Positions 16,317-25,500 of a stretch of DNA of 64,000 bases are shown piece after piece (the stretch's first letter is position 1; each line of letters starts with the position of its first letter). This DNA comes from Pedobacter nutrimenti (GTDB lineage: Bacteria; Bacteroidota; Bacteroidia; Sphingobacteriales; Sphingobacteriaceae): contig NZ_QKLU01000002.1 in NCBI RefSeq assembly GCF_003208655.1, positions 560,285 to 624,284 on the forward strand, given 5' to 3'. The notes under the pieces were generated by a model. The model ran no database searches. It saw nothing but the letters and a program-made list of their open reading frames with translations, and was not told the origin of the DNA. Made by a program: the position numbers and the translations under genes.

Positions 16317-17702
16317 ATGTCAAACATCAAACCATCTTTAGCCAAAGGAACACGTGATTTTTCTCCTCAGGAAATGACCAAACGTAACCACATTTTTGAT
16401 ACCATTAAAAAGGTGTTCAAGAAGTATGGTTATGCAGAAATCCAAACACCTTCCATGGAGAATCTTTCTACCCTGACCGGAAAATACGGAGATGAAGGAG
16501 ATAAACTTATCTTTAAAATCTTGAACAGTGGTGATTTCCTTTCAAAAGTGAACCCGGACCTGTTGGCAGTGAAGAATTCAAATGCAGTGACTTCCCAGCT
16601 TAGTGAAAAAGCATTGCGTTATGACCTTACTGTTCCCTTTGCCCGTTATGTTGTGATGCACCAGAATGACATTGCCCTGCCTTTTAAACGTTTCCAGGTA
16701 CAGCCTGTCTGGAGGGCTGACAGACCGCAAAAAGGTCGTTACAGAGAATTTTATCAGTGTGATGTGGATGTGGTTGGCTCTGAGAGTTTATTGAATGAAG
16801 CAGAATTTGTGCTTATTTATCAGGAAGCGCTAAGTAACCTTGGCCTGAAGGATTTTAGCATCAAAATCAATAACCGTAAAATATTATCTGGTATTGCAGA
16901 AATTATCGGAAAGCCAGAACTGATTATTGATATGACCGTGGCCATAGACAAGCTGGATAAAATAGGATTTGATGGGGTGAGCAAAGAGCTTTTAGAGAGG
17001 GGTTTTACTCAGGAAGATATTGACCGGTTGAAACCGGTGATTTTGCTGGAAGGTACAAATGACACTAAATTAACGACCCTTAAACAGGTGCTTTCTGCTT
17101 CGCAGATTGGCTTGAATGGGATTGAAGAAATAGAGCTGGTTTTTAACTATGTACAAACCTTGTTGGGTAAGGACGGAGAACAGCCTAAACTGGAGCTGGA
17201 TATTACCCTGGCACGTGGTCTTAACTACTATACCGGATGTATTTTTGAGGTGAAGACCAACGAGGTTGCTATGGGCAGTATCGGAGGCGGGGGAAGGTAC
17301 GATGACCTTACCGGAATGTTCGGACTGAAAGGACTTACCGGCGCAGGTATTTCCTTTGGTGCAGACCGGATTTATGATGTACTGGAAGAATTAAATCTTT
17401 TTCCGGAAAGTACTGCTGCAGGGACAAAAGTATTGATCAGTAATTTTGACCCGGCAGCAGAAAATTACGCTTTACCCTTGTTATACCAGTTGAGGGCTTC
17501 AGGGATCTCTGCAGAACTCTACCCATCTGCGGCAAAACTTAAAAAACAAATGGGTTATGCAGATGCAAAGAACATTCCTTTTGTCCTGCTTATTGGCAGT
17601 GAAGAAATGCAAAGTGCTCTGCTTACTCTAAAAAATATGCACAGCGGTGAGCAGGAAAAACTTTCCATAGAAGCGGTTATAGCGCGGCTTAGAGAGGTAT
17701 AA
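16317..17702 (+). CDS. hisS: Histidyl-tRNA synthetase
   Basis: Class II aminoacyl-tRNA synthetase that charges tRNA-His with histidine, 461 residues. The start at 16317 gives MSNIKPSLAKGTRDFSPQEM, the usual opening with motif-1 residues KGTRDFSP; the in-frame ATG at 16287 is in the upstream terminator. Visible motifs: YDLTVPFARYV, motif 2 (FQVQPVWRADRPQKGRYREF), histidine signature ARGLNYYTGCIFEV and the GSIGGGGRYDDL loop, then motif 3 (GAGISFGADRI) and a C-terminal anticodon-binding domain (about 370-461). Single gene; converges closely (3 bases) with the next gene. Confidence 0.97.
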   Translation: MSNIKPSLAKGTRDFSPQEMTKRNHIFDTIKKVFKKYGYAEIQTPSMENLSTLTGKYGDEGDKLIFKILNSGDFLSKVNPDLLAVKNSNAVTSQLSEKALRYDLTVPFARYVVMHQNDIALPFKRFQVQPVWRADRPQKGRYREFYQCDVDVVGSESLLNEAEFVLIYQEALSNLGLKDFSIKINNRKILSGIAEIIGKPELIIDMTVAIDKLDKIGFDGVSKELLERGFTQEDIDRLKPVILLEGTNDTKLTTLKQVLSASQIGLNGIEEIELVFNYVQTLLGKDGEQPKLELDITLARGLNYYTGCIFEVKTNEVAMGSIGGGGRYDDLTGMFGLKGLTGAGISFGADRIYDVLEELNLFPESTAAGTKVLISNFDPAAENYALPLLYQLRASGISAELYPSAAKLKKQMGYADAKNIPFVLLIGSEEMQSALLTLKNMHSGEQEKLSIEAVIARLREV

Positions 17703-17705
17703 GGG

Positions 17706-18464
17706 TTACCTTAATACTTCTTCCAGGAAAAGCAAAAAGTGCTGCCATGATCTTTTATCTGCAGTTGCATTATAAGCAGCACCTTTTGAGTTGTCATTGC
17801 CAGCACTTTTATCGGTAAAGGCATGAACTGCATTGCTGTAATAAATCATTTGCCAGTCTGCCTTGCTGTCCCTCATTTCCTGTTGAAAAGCCTGGACTTG
17901 CGCTTGTGGAACGTTTGGATCGTCTGCTCCATGACAGACCAGAATGGAAGGCTTAATAGCAGATACCGCTCTGGAGGGATCTTTGCCTAAACCTCCATGG
18001 AAAGAAACGACCCCTTTAACCGGCAGGTTGGCTCTTGCGGCTTCCAATGCTCCCGTACCTCCAAAACAATACCCAATTACAACGATTTTATCGGGATTAG
18101 CCCCGGCCCTGATCAGTTCTTTCCAGGCAAGGTTAATGCGCTGCTGATAGATCGTATAATTTGTTTTGTAATAGGAGGAAAGCTTGCCGGCTGCTTTTGT
18201 GTCGGCTGGATAATTTCCTTCACCGTAGATGTCTGCAATAAAGGCATAATAGCCAAGTGCAGAAAGCTTTGCAGCAACGGCTTTGGAGCTTTCGTCGATC
18301 CCTTTCCAGGCTGGCAGGATTAATATACCACCTTTGTTGCCTTTGGCTGGGGCCGCTACAAACCCTTTCAGTTTTTGGCTGCCGTCCTGATAAGAAATTG
18401 GTTTTAATTGTGCAAAAATTGATGTGGTCATTAATGTGAAAATTAAAAAGAGTAATTTTTTCAT
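17706..18464 (-). CDS. Dienelactone hydrolase family protein, exported
   Basis: An alpha/beta hydrolase of the DLH family, 252 residues from the start at 18464, which gives the signal peptide MKKLLFLIFTLMTTSIFAQ; an earlier in-frame ATG at 18500 adds a polar stretch that spoils it. Catalytic residues: Cys133 in GYCFGGTGA (Cys nucleophile typical of DLH), Asp181/182 in CHGADDPNVP, and His214 in NAVHAF. Predicted to act in the periplasm on esters or lactones; the substrate is unknown, and no aromatic degradation genes are nearby, so a true dienelactone role is unlikely. Ends three bases from the hisS stop, with no separate terminator. Confidence 0.85.
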   Translation of the reverse strand: MKKLLFLIFTLMTTSIFAQLKPISYQDGSQKLKGFVAAPAKGNKGGILILPAWKGIDESSKAVAAKLSALGYYAFIADIYGEGNYPADTKAAGKLSSYYKTNYTIYQQRINLAWKELIRAGANPDKIVVIGYCFGGTGALEAARANLPVKGVVSFHGGLGKDPSRAVSAIKPSILVCHGADDPNVPQAQVQAFQQEMRDSKADWQMIYYSNAVHAFTDKSAGNDNSKGAAYNATADKRSWQHFLLFLEEVLR

Positions 18465-18716
18465 CTTTGCAGGTTTATAATTGTGCTTTTGTTGAACCAA
18501 AAGGATTTGTTTTTAATACCATAAAAACAATCGGAACCCCAAGCTCCTTCCTTAAATTTAAGGATAAGTTTTAAATATCGGGCAATCTGTTTTTATTCTT
18601 TTAAAGAAGTTCGGCGGGAAAATTAAAAGAAAGCAGGAGGAAATTTAAGGTCATGCCAGAGTATCCAGCTGTAAAGGAATTGGGTGCCAGTCCGGATTTC
18701 CGAAATAAAAAGAAGT

Positions 18717-19136
18717 CTAGTCGTAGTGTTGTCCGGCCAGAATGCCTTCAATTCTATCCAAAAGATCATCAATGTCGAAAGGCTTGGCAAGAAAACCGTT
18801 TGGTTTATGTTCCCCATGCTGGATGTTTTGCTGGGTATACCTTGCGGAGATCATCAAAACAGGAATATCTTTGGTTTTTTCCAGGGAACGAAGTTCTTTT
18901 AGTAAAACACGTCCGTCAGCATCAGGCAGCATAATGTCCAGAATAATAAGATCTGGTTTGAATGCTTCAATATGCTCCAGCATATCCGCGCTTTTGCTTA
19001 ATCCGGAAACTTTGTAGGCTTCACTTTGCAGAATGAGTGTAATCACATCCAAAATGGCATGATTGTCTTCAATAACAAGGATATTTTTATACAATTCAGC
19101 GCTTTTTGCCAAGGGTTTTATTTTTAGGGAATTCAA
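18717..19136 (-). CDS. Single-domain response regulator (CheY-like)
   Basis: A 139-residue protein made of one receiver domain: acidic pair Glu23-Asp24 (VIEDN), phosphoacceptor Asp67 in LIILDIMLPD, Ser97 in LMISA, and Lys118 in AKPFD. There is no output domain, so it would act through protein contacts, for example in a phosphorelay or as a stand-alone switch. No kinase gene is adjacent. Two TAnnTTTG-type boxes (minus-strand TATATTTG at 19141-19134 and TAACTTTG at 19149-19142) crowd the start codon, suggesting a very short leader. Confidence 0.88.
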   Translation of the reverse strand: MNSLKIKPLAKSAELYKNILVIEDNHAILDVITLILQSEAYKVSGLSKSADMLEHIEAFKPDLIILDIMLPDADGRVLLKELRSLEKTKDIPVLMISARYTQQNIQHGEHKPNGFLAKPFDIDDLLDRIEGILAGQHYD

Positions 19137-19334
19137 ATATACAAAGTTAATTTATGTTTATGAGTTTTTGGAAAATAATCAACAAAATTATTGACTTCAT
19201 GTTTTTGTTATTGAACCGCTATGTTGAACCTTCGGAGAAAAATGTCCAGACTGTTGAAACCTTTTTCAATTTCCGGTGTCTAAACTATAAGTTTTAAGTG
19301 AACAGGGCTGAGGTTGTGGCGATCTCAGCCTTTC

Positions 19335-20633
19335 TTATAAATGAGGCTGATAAGTATCTGTATGTACAACTGCTTTCAATTCCTGTAAAATGGTATATAA
19401 ACCAAAATTTGTCCGGTTGATATAGATAAAATGTTTTACACCTCTTGCTTGTTTAAATTCTGGCATTTTAGAAATCTTTTCCCCGTAACCATACAATTGT
19501 TCAAAAAAATCAGGCTGACTAAAATCGAATGTTTTGCTCCGGTAAGGTCTTGCGAATAGTGAAATCATTTCCCGGTAAGCTTTATAATAAAATTCAACCT
19601 GACTTTCTGTGTCTGTAGGATGGATCATGTCCAATTGCCTGAAAGCATCAATTGTAGCCGCCTTGTCTTCCATAACGCCAGTAGAAATTAAGGAAAAGAA
19701 AGGCCTGTAAAAATCATCCGGCATTTCCTTAATACAGCCAAAATCAATAACACCGAGTTTTTCATCCGGGGTAATCAGAAAATTTCCTGGATGTGGATCT
19801 GCATGTACTGCACGCAACTGGTGTTGTTGAAAATTATAAAAGTCCCAGAGTGCCTGCCCGATTTTATTACGAAGTTCGGGCGTCGGATTGGTCTTTAGAA
19901 ATTCAGGAAGATGGAGGCCTTCTATCCAGTCCATGGTAATGATCTTTTTTCCGGATAAGGCTGGATAGTAAGTCGGAAATACTACGTTTTTCAACAAAGT
20001 ACAGGCTTTTGAAAATTCAATAGAGCGTTTGACTTCCAGTTCATAGTCGGTTTCTTCCAAGAGCCGCTCTTCGACCTCTTTAATGTATACATTCAGTTCT
20101 CTTTCCTTCATGCCAAGCAAACGGAAGGCAAAGGGTTTGATCAGTTTAAGATCTGAAGATATGCTGTCCCCAACACCCGGATACTGGATTTTTACAGCCA
20201 ATCTTTTTCCATTGAGCTCGGCCTGGTGTACCTGGCCTATAGAAGCTGCGTTCGTCGAAATCAGGTTGAACTTATTGTAAATCTGTTCCGGAGATTTTCC
20301 AAAGTTTTTGGTAAAGGTCCTTACAATCAGGGGGCCGGATAAAGGTGGGGCATTGTACTGTGATTGTGTAAACTGATCAATATAAGATTTTGGAAGAATG
20401 TTTTTATCCATGCTCAGCATCTGGGCGACTTTTAAAGCACTTCCTTTCAATTCGCTCAGGGACTTGTAAATATCCACCGCATTGTCCTGGTTCAATTCTT
20501 CTTTATCCAGTTGCGGATTGAACAGTTTTTTGGAATAATGCTTAATGTAATTTCCACCAATCTGAATCCCTGTTTTAACAAATTTCGCAGATCTTTCGGT
20601 TTTGCTAACCGGAATGGTTTTTTGTTCTTTCAT
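19335..20633 (-). CDS. ABC1/AarF/UbiB-family atypical kinase
   Basis: A 432-residue member of the ABC1 (UbiB-like) family, atypical kinases tied to lipid and isoprenoid-quinone metabolism. Motifs: LKVAQMLSMD (KxGQ-like segment that covers the active site, with A and Q kept), invariant lysine in AVKIQYPG, HADPHPGNFLI (catalytic loop) and VIDFGCIKEM (metal-binding DFG-like). No membrane helices at the C-terminus, unlike E. coli UbiB. Its ATG directly follows the stop of a TetR-like regulator gene, with zero bases between, so the two are translated from one message. A direct quinone role is an inference from the family only. Confidence 0.88.
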   Translation of the reverse strand: MKEQKTIPVSKTERSAKFVKTGIQIGGNYIKHYSKKLFNPQLDKEELNQDNAVDIYKSLSELKGSALKVAQMLSMDKNILPKSYIDQFTQSQYNAPPLSGPLIVRTFTKNFGKSPEQIYNKFNLISTNAASIGQVHQAELNGKRLAVKIQYPGVGDSISSDLKLIKPFAFRLLGMKERELNVYIKEVEERLLEETDYELEVKRSIEFSKACTLLKNVVFPTYYPALSGKKIITMDWIEGLHLPEFLKTNPTPELRNKIGQALWDFYNFQQHQLRAVHADPHPGNFLITPDEKLGVIDFGCIKEMPDDFYRPFFSLISTGVMEDKAATIDAFRQLDMIHPTDTESQVEFYYKAYREMISLFARPYRSKTFDFSQPDFFEQLYGYGEKISKMPEFKQARGVKHFIYINRTNFGLYTILQELKAVVHTDTYQPHL

Positions 20634-21287
20634 TTAAAACCTCATTTTTTCTCTCAGATTCCCGTTTCTGGATAAAAATTTGCCGTATTCAAACAGGTTG
20701 TCCAAAGGTGATTTCTGGAAAAGATCAAAAGTTACATTAATGCCTTTTTCAATGGCTTCATCTGTTTTCTCAAAACCGGTACTGTCATCATTTGCCCAAA
20801 AATTCAGAATAAAAATAAACTGGATCCATAAGGCATCCTTATATTTTTTTGTCAAAAATTTACGGTCTGCAAGTTCCCCGTTTTCAAGACCCTGCTGGAT
20901 AATGTTTTCGGCAAAATTTTCAAAAATTGATTTTGCCCCGCTTAAGGCAGCAGGGGCGGAAAATCCGGGCGGATGGTGTTTCAGACAATACAGAATAAAA
21001 CTCCTTTGCTTTTTAAGCACCTCAATATAACTGTAGAAAAAAGAAAGCACCTTGTCCCTGGAAGAGTAATCTGTCCAGGTTTCCTGACTGCTTAAAGTAT
21101 CAATGGTTTCGGTTGTGAGATCAAACCAGATCATTTTTTCTATACTTTCAAAAGAAGCATAAAATTCATAAAAAGCAGATTCCGGAATTTTTAACTTTTT
21201 TACAAAACTATATACTGATTTTGGCTTTTCATGATGAGTAAGCACATAATCCAGATAGGCGTTTTTTATTTGCTGTGCAGTTGCCAT
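20634..21287 (-). CDS. TetR/AcrR-like transcriptional regulator
   Basis: A 217-residue protein with a TetR-type N-terminal helix-turn-helix (about 1-55, with SVYSFVKKLKIPESAFYEFYASFESIEK in the recognition-helix position) and a longer helical ligand/dimer domain. The N-terminal half is somewhat divergent from classic TetR. It is the first gene of a two-gene operon with the ABC1 kinase, which it probably controls along with itself. An inverted repeat TCTGTTTT-N12-AAAACAGA lies 37 bases upstream of its start and is a candidate operator. The ligand is unknown. Confidence 0.78.
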   Translation of the reverse strand: MATAQQIKNAYLDYVLTHHEKPKSVYSFVKKLKIPESAFYEFYASFESIEKMIWFDLTTETIDTLSSQETWTDYSSRDKVLSFFYSYIEVLKKQRSFILYCLKHHPPGFSAPAALSGAKSIFENFAENIIQQGLENGELADRKFLTKKYKDALWIQFIFILNFWANDDSTGFEKTDEAIEKGINVTFDLFQKSPLDNLFEYGKFLSRNGNLREKMRF

Positions 21288-21323
21288 ACTATTCTTTTAA
21301 AATTATAACGGATACAATGGTAT

Positions 21324-21351
21324 TCTGTTTTGTTAAAACCTTTAAAACAGA
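21324..21351. promoter_or_regulatory. Candidate operator of the TetR-like regulator
   Basis: TCTGTTTT and AAAACAGA are perfect complements separated by 12 bases, upstream of the regulator gene. Function is inferred from symmetry and location. Confidence 0.45.
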
Positions 21352-21506
21352 GTTTAATGCATCATTTTAATGTCAATTTAAAAAGAAACCATCTTTTTTT
21401 TAATGGATAAGGTCTTAAACCAAATTACGCGATGGCAGTCATATAAAGGCAATGTTACCTTCGCAATGTATGTAATTCTTGATATTTGATTACTTTTGAA
21501 TGAAAA

Positions 21507-21842
21507 TTGAAAAAAAGGCGCATACATATCCATAGAATCCTGTCCGCAGTTTTACTGTGGGTTTTTGCTATTGCCCTGACTCCTTGGAGTGCCTTGCACC
21601 ACCATGACCAGCAGGATGTACATTCCGCAAGGGAAAAAGTATGTACCCATAAGCTGCACATCAGCAGCCATGCAGATACCTGTTTAATTTGTGCGGCCCA
21701 TTTCGAAAAAGACTTTGTTCAGTCTGGTACCACATTCAGGATTTTTTTATCTGTACAGTCTTTACCAAAAATACATCCCCTGATCAGTGGTTCCTATACC
21801 GAGCTGATCGAATCCTCTCTTAGGGGTCCCCCTGCAGTCTGA
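21507..21842 (+). CDS. Small His/Cys-containing exported protein, TTG start
   Basis: A 111-residue protein with an N-terminal basic then hydrophobic segment (about 10-30, signal or anchor) and a His/Cys-rich middle: ALHHHDQQ, VCTHKLH, SSHADTCLICAAHF (CxxC). It ends in LRGPPA, an ending I recall for small proteins placed next to metal-related TonB receptors. The only available start is TTG at 21507, one codon after an in-frame stop; a TACTTTTG box lies at 21491-21498. It precedes the TonB receptor on the same strand. A metal-binding role for zinc or copper is likely but unproven. Confidence 0.65.
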   Translation: MKKRRIHIHRILSAVLLWVFAIALTPWSALHHHDQQDVHSAREKVCTHKLHISSHADTCLICAAHFEKDFVQSGTTFRIFLSVQSLPKIHPLISGSYTELIESSLRGPPAV

Positions 21843-22032
21843 TTTCCCAGAACAGGAAAACATCCCGGTTTTTAGGGTTTTGTTTTTCTGATTTTCATAC
21901 ACACAAATGAAATATCATATCTTATTGATGATCAAAAGGGTATGTGATCAAATCCAATTGATTCAGAATTGTAAAAATCAGAATGCCTGCTTAAATCGTT
22001 TCAACAGGTTATTCTAAAAATCATATATACAA
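21843..22032 (+). promoter_or_regulatory. Region upstream of the TonB receptor
   Basis: Holds two exact copies of TGATCAAA (21929-21936, 21945-21952; 16-base period) within an AT-rich stretch. No clear terminator separates the small His/Cys gene from the receptor gene, so they may share a transcript. Confidence 0.35.
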
Positions 22033-24369
22033 ATGAAAAAGATACAACTATTATTAGCTGTACTATTATACACGCTGTTCTCGGCCAGTACATTTGCTGC
22101 AGAACTTAGCCAGGTTAAAGGGAAAGTTATCGACAGTCAGACCAAACAGCCACTTCCGGGAGCCACCATTTCTGTTCCTGATTTAAGGATTGCTGCGGTG
22201 ACCAATGAAAATGGAGAATTTATGCTGAAAAATGTTCCGGCTCATGGTCATTTTTTAGTTCAGATCAGGTATGTAGGCTATCAGACCCTTACCCAGAGTG
22301 TAGATTTTGCGAACCTTGCTTCTACGGAGTTTCAGTTGAGGCCGAGCGTCATTGAAGGAAGGGAGGTCGTCATTACGGGCTCTGCCAATAGCTCAGACAA
22401 CCGTCAAAACAGCACGACCATCTCTACTGTGAGCAAGGCCGATTTGCTTTACCATCCTTCTACGAACCTGATTGACGCGATTTCGCGGACCCCGGGCGTA
22501 TCTCAAATTACCACAGGACCGGGCATTTCCAAACCCGTCATCCGTGGACTGAGTTATAACAGGGTCGTTACTTTAAGTGACGGGGTAAAACAACAGGGAC
22601 AGCAATGGGGCGATGAGCATGGAATTGAAATTGACCAGTACAGCGCAGACCGGGTAGAGGTTTTGAAAGGACCTGCAAGTTTGATGTATGGATCAGATGC
22701 CCTTGGGGGAGTGATCAATATCCTGGACGCATTGCCGGCACCGGAGGGTACTTTAAGAGGCGAATTTTTAAGTAATTATAACACCAATAATGGTTTGACC
22801 GGAAGCTCTCTGATGCTTCAGGGAAATGAAAATGGTCTGGTCTACCGGGTTCGCGGGTCCTATAAAAATGCCTATTCCTATAAAACACCAACAGAATATG
22901 TCCCGAATTCGGGTTTCAATGAAACCAATTTTGAAGGACAGATCGGATTGAACAAAAAATGGGGATATGCGCACCTGGATGCATCCAGTTTCAGGACGAA
23001 TATCGGATTTTATGATCCGGTGAGAAATGATGCTGGTCAGCTGGTAGATCCTGATGGCAACATTTTTACAAACGCCCAGAACAAAGACAGGACTCTTGCT
23101 TATCCTAAACAGGATGTCCGCCATTATAAAATAGCCCTGAACAGTAACATCCTGTTGGGTGATGGAAGCTTGAAAGCCACTCTGGGCTATCAGCACAACT
23201 TGCGAAGAGAACTTTCCGCTGCAAACCAGGACCCGTCGTTGTTTCTGAACAGTTATACCTATAGTTATGACCTGAAATATTCTTTTAAAGAAGTAAATGG
23301 CTGGGCACCAGTAATTGGCCTTTCAGGAGAATTTGTTCATAGTTTAAATACAACTGGGGCTGAACAGCTGATCCCGGATTATGATTCTCAAGCTTTTGGT
23401 GGGTTTGCCTTTGTGAAAAAGACATGGGACAACAATACCTTTAATATCGGTGCCCGTTTTGATTACAGGAAAATGACTGGTAAGGACTTTCATAATGATG
23501 AAAGGGATTTTAATGCCTTTACCAATAAATTTTCCCATGTAACAGGTGCATTGGGATATACCCATGAGTTTAATGATGCCTTTAGTTTTAAAGCCAATGC
23601 AGGAAGTGCTTTCAGGGCACCAAACATTGCTGAATTGTCTTCAAATGGAGTGCATGAAGGTGTATTTCGTTATGAAGTAGGGAACCCTAACCTGAAGCCC
23701 GAACAAAGTTATCAGTTTGATGCTTCCTTTGATTACCAGAATCAGTATGTGAGGGCAAGCCTTGGTGGTTTTGCCAATTACATCAACAACTACATTTACT
23801 ACAGTACAGATGGAACACAAAAGGACGTGACACAGGATGACGGCAGTATAAAATCTTATCCGGTTTACAATTTTGTACAGGACAATGCCTTTTTGAGGGG
23901 AATTGAAGCTTCTTTGACCCTGCACCCGGTAAGTTTTATTCATTTTGACAACAGTTTCTCCTATACCAGGGCGACAAACCGTACCACAAAGGAATCTCTT
24001 CCTTTTATCCCGGCGGCAACCCTTAGAAATGAGTTGCGTTTTGAACCCAATCTGAAAGGGACATCGCATTCTTATATTTCTGTTGGTATAGATAATTTTT
24101 TCAGTCAAAACAAAATTGACAGTTTTGAAACGCCAACCTCTGGTTATACTTTGTTAAATGCTTCTATTGGCACCATATTGAGACTTGGAAAAAACCAGGA
24201 CATTACTTTGTATGTGGCCGGAAAAAACCTGCTTGATAAAGCTTATTATGACCACCTGAGCCGTTTCAAACCGGGTCGTTTAAGTGATGAAGACAAAACC
24301 CTTGGTATTTATAACCAGGGCAGAAGCATTACTTTTGGGGTCAATATTCCATTTACCCTTAAGAAATAG
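22033..24369 (+). CDS. TonB-dependent receptor, ZnuD-like
   Basis: Outer-membrane active transporter driven by TonB, 778 residues. Signal peptide 1-22, a CarboxypepD_reg-like domain (about 28-108, starting VKGKVIDSQTKQPLPGAT), plug domain (about 120-235, with RVEVLKGPASLMYGSDALGGVINI) and a 22-strand-type barrel to the C-terminal residues. The plug pattern PGISKPVIRGL...DGVKQQGQQWGDEHGIEID resembles ZnuD and related zinc/copper receptors rather than SusC sugar receptors; no SusD gene follows. With the small His/Cys protein upstream, metal uptake is the best guess. Heme or siderophore import is an alternative. Confidence 0.9.
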   Translation: MKKIQLLLAVLLYTLFSASTFAAELSQVKGKVIDSQTKQPLPGATISVPDLRIAAVTNENGEFMLKNVPAHGHFLVQIRYVGYQTLTQSVDFANLASTEFQLRPSVIEGREVVITGSANSSDNRQNSTTISTVSKADLLYHPSTNLIDAISRTPGVSQITTGPGISKPVIRGLSYNRVVTLSDGVKQQGQQWGDEHGIEIDQYSADRVEVLKGPASLMYGSDALGGVINILDALPAPEGTLRGEFLSNYNTNNGLTGSSLMLQGNENGLVYRVRGSYKNAYSYKTPTEYVPNSGFNETNFEGQIGLNKKWGYAHLDASSFRTNIGFYDPVRNDAGQLVDPDGNIFTNAQNKDRTLAYPKQDVRHYKIALNSNILLGDGSLKATLGYQHNLRRELSAANQDPSLFLNSYTYSYDLKYSFKEVNGWAPVIGLSGEFVHSLNTTGAEQLIPDYDSQAFGGFAFVKKTWDNNTFNIGARFDYRKMTGKDFHNDERDFNAFTNKFSHVTGALGYTHEFNDAFSFKANAGSAFRAPNIAELSSNGVHEGVFRYEVGNPNLKPEQSYQFDASFDYQNQYVRASLGGFANYINNYIYYSTDGTQKDVTQDDGSIKSYPVYNFVQDNAFLRGIEASLTLHPVSFIHFDNSFSYTRATNRTTKESLPFIPAATLRNELRFEPNLKGTSHSYISVGIDNFFSQNKIDSFETPTSGYTLLNASIGTILRLGKNQDITLYVAGKNLLDKAYYDHLSRFKPGRLSDEDKTLGIYNQGRSITFGVNIPFTLKK

Positions 24370-24378
24370 ATCTTAAAT

Positions 24379-24410
24379 AAAAAAGGGAGGTTGATCAGCC
24401 TCCCTTTTTT
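24379..24410 (+). terminator. Intrinsic terminator after the TonB receptor
   Basis: AAAAAAGGGAGG and CCTCCCTTTTTT with an 8-base loop and T-run. Confidence 0.92.
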
Positions 24411-24461
24411 TGTGTAATGAAATTCAGACCCGTGGAAGTAGGGGCTCAAATCTAAAAAGCC

Positions 24462-24469
24462 TATCTTTG
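24462..24469 (+). promoter_or_regulatory. -7 element for the alpha/beta hydrolase gene
   Basis: TATCTTTG, 26 bases before the first ATG at 24496; no clear -33 box. Confidence 0.5.
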
Positions 24470-24495
24470 AAACAATTGTTTTCTATTAATCTACC

Positions 24496-25488
24496 ATGAT
24501 GCTGAAAAAATCCATTCCCCTGTTGTTGTTTATTTCTATCCTTTGTGCTGTTGCCTCGGCCCAGCAGAAGGATACCTTATCCATCACCCTGGAAAATGTT
24601 TCCTATCCCTACCCTGTTAAATATTTTTCGGTACAAACTGAAGGACAGGATCTGAAAATGGCCTATATGGATGTGCCTGCCAGTCAAATGTCCAATGGCC
24701 GAACAGTAATTCTTTTTCATGGTAAGAACTTTGGTGGTTATTACTGGACAAATGTCATCCAGGCTTTAAGTAAAAGAGGTTTTCGGGTGATTGTGCCCGA
24801 TCAGATTGGATTTGGAAAGTCTTCCAAGGCCTTTATCCATTACAGTTTTCACCAGATGGCCCGATGGAACAAAAACTTGCTGGATAGCCTTGGGATTCAA
24901 AAAGCAAGTGTGCTTGGACATTCTATGGGGGGTATGCTGGCTACCCGATTTGCTTTGCTTTATCCGCAGAATACCGAAAAGCTATTGCTGGAAAATCCTA
25001 TTGGGCTGGAAGATTACCGGCAGATTATTCCTTATGTGACAACAGAAGAACAGTATAAAACAGAATTAAAAGCCACTGCAGAAAGCATTCGCAAATACTA
25101 TCAGAACTCATATTTTGTCCAGTGGAAGCCACCATATGAAGAACTGGTACGCATTGCTGCAGGACCGGTGAATAGTGCCGATTTCCCCCGCTGGGCAAAG
25201 GTAGCAGCTATGACTTTTACCATGATCTTTGAACAGCCGGTGATGTATGAGTTCCCTAATGTAAAGGTGCCCACGGTATTGTTTATCGGAAAAGAAGATA
25301 AAACTATTGTTGGCAAAGGTTTATTGGGACAGCAGGAGCAAAACCAGTACGGACAATATAAGTTGCTTGGCAAGCAGACGGTCGCAAAAATACCTGGTGC
25401 AAAACTAATTGAGTTTGAAGGCTGCGGGCACATTCCGCACCTGGAAGTGCCAACAGAGTTTGAAATAGCCTTATTGGGCAGCCTTTAA
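24496..25488 (+). CDS. Exported alpha/beta hydrolase
   Basis: A 330-residue alpha/beta hydrolase with a signal peptide (cleavage after about residue 22, ASAQ). Nucleophile Ser143 sits in LGHSMGGM, the acid is in GKEDKTIVG, and the His in GCGHIPHLE; the oxyanion segment is LFHGKNFGGYYW. It resembles epoxide hydrolase/haloperoxidase-type members, but the substrate cannot be told from sequence. It stands alone behind its own promoter. ATG codons at 24496 and 24499 are both possible starts. Confidence 0.88.
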   Translation: MMLKKSIPLLLFISILCAVASAQQKDTLSITLENVSYPYPVKYFSVQTEGQDLKMAYMDVPASQMSNGRTVILFHGKNFGGYYWTNVIQALSKRGFRVIVPDQIGFGKSSKAFIHYSFHQMARWNKNLLDSLGIQKASVLGHSMGGMLATRFALLYPQNTEKLLLENPIGLEDYRQIIPYVTTEEQYKTELKATAESIRKYYQNSYFVQWKPPYEELVRIAAGPVNSADFPRWAKVAAMTFTMIFEQPVMYEFPNVKVPTVLFIGKEDKTIVGKGLLGQQEQNQYGQYKLLGKQTVAKIPGAKLIEFEGCGHIPHLEVPTEFEIALLGSL

Positions 25489-25500
25489 AAAAACAGATTC

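Noticed and set aside
19305..19330. GGCTGAG/CTCAGCC inverted repeat below the ABC1 gene
   Set aside because: No T-run on the minus strand, so not convincing as its terminator.
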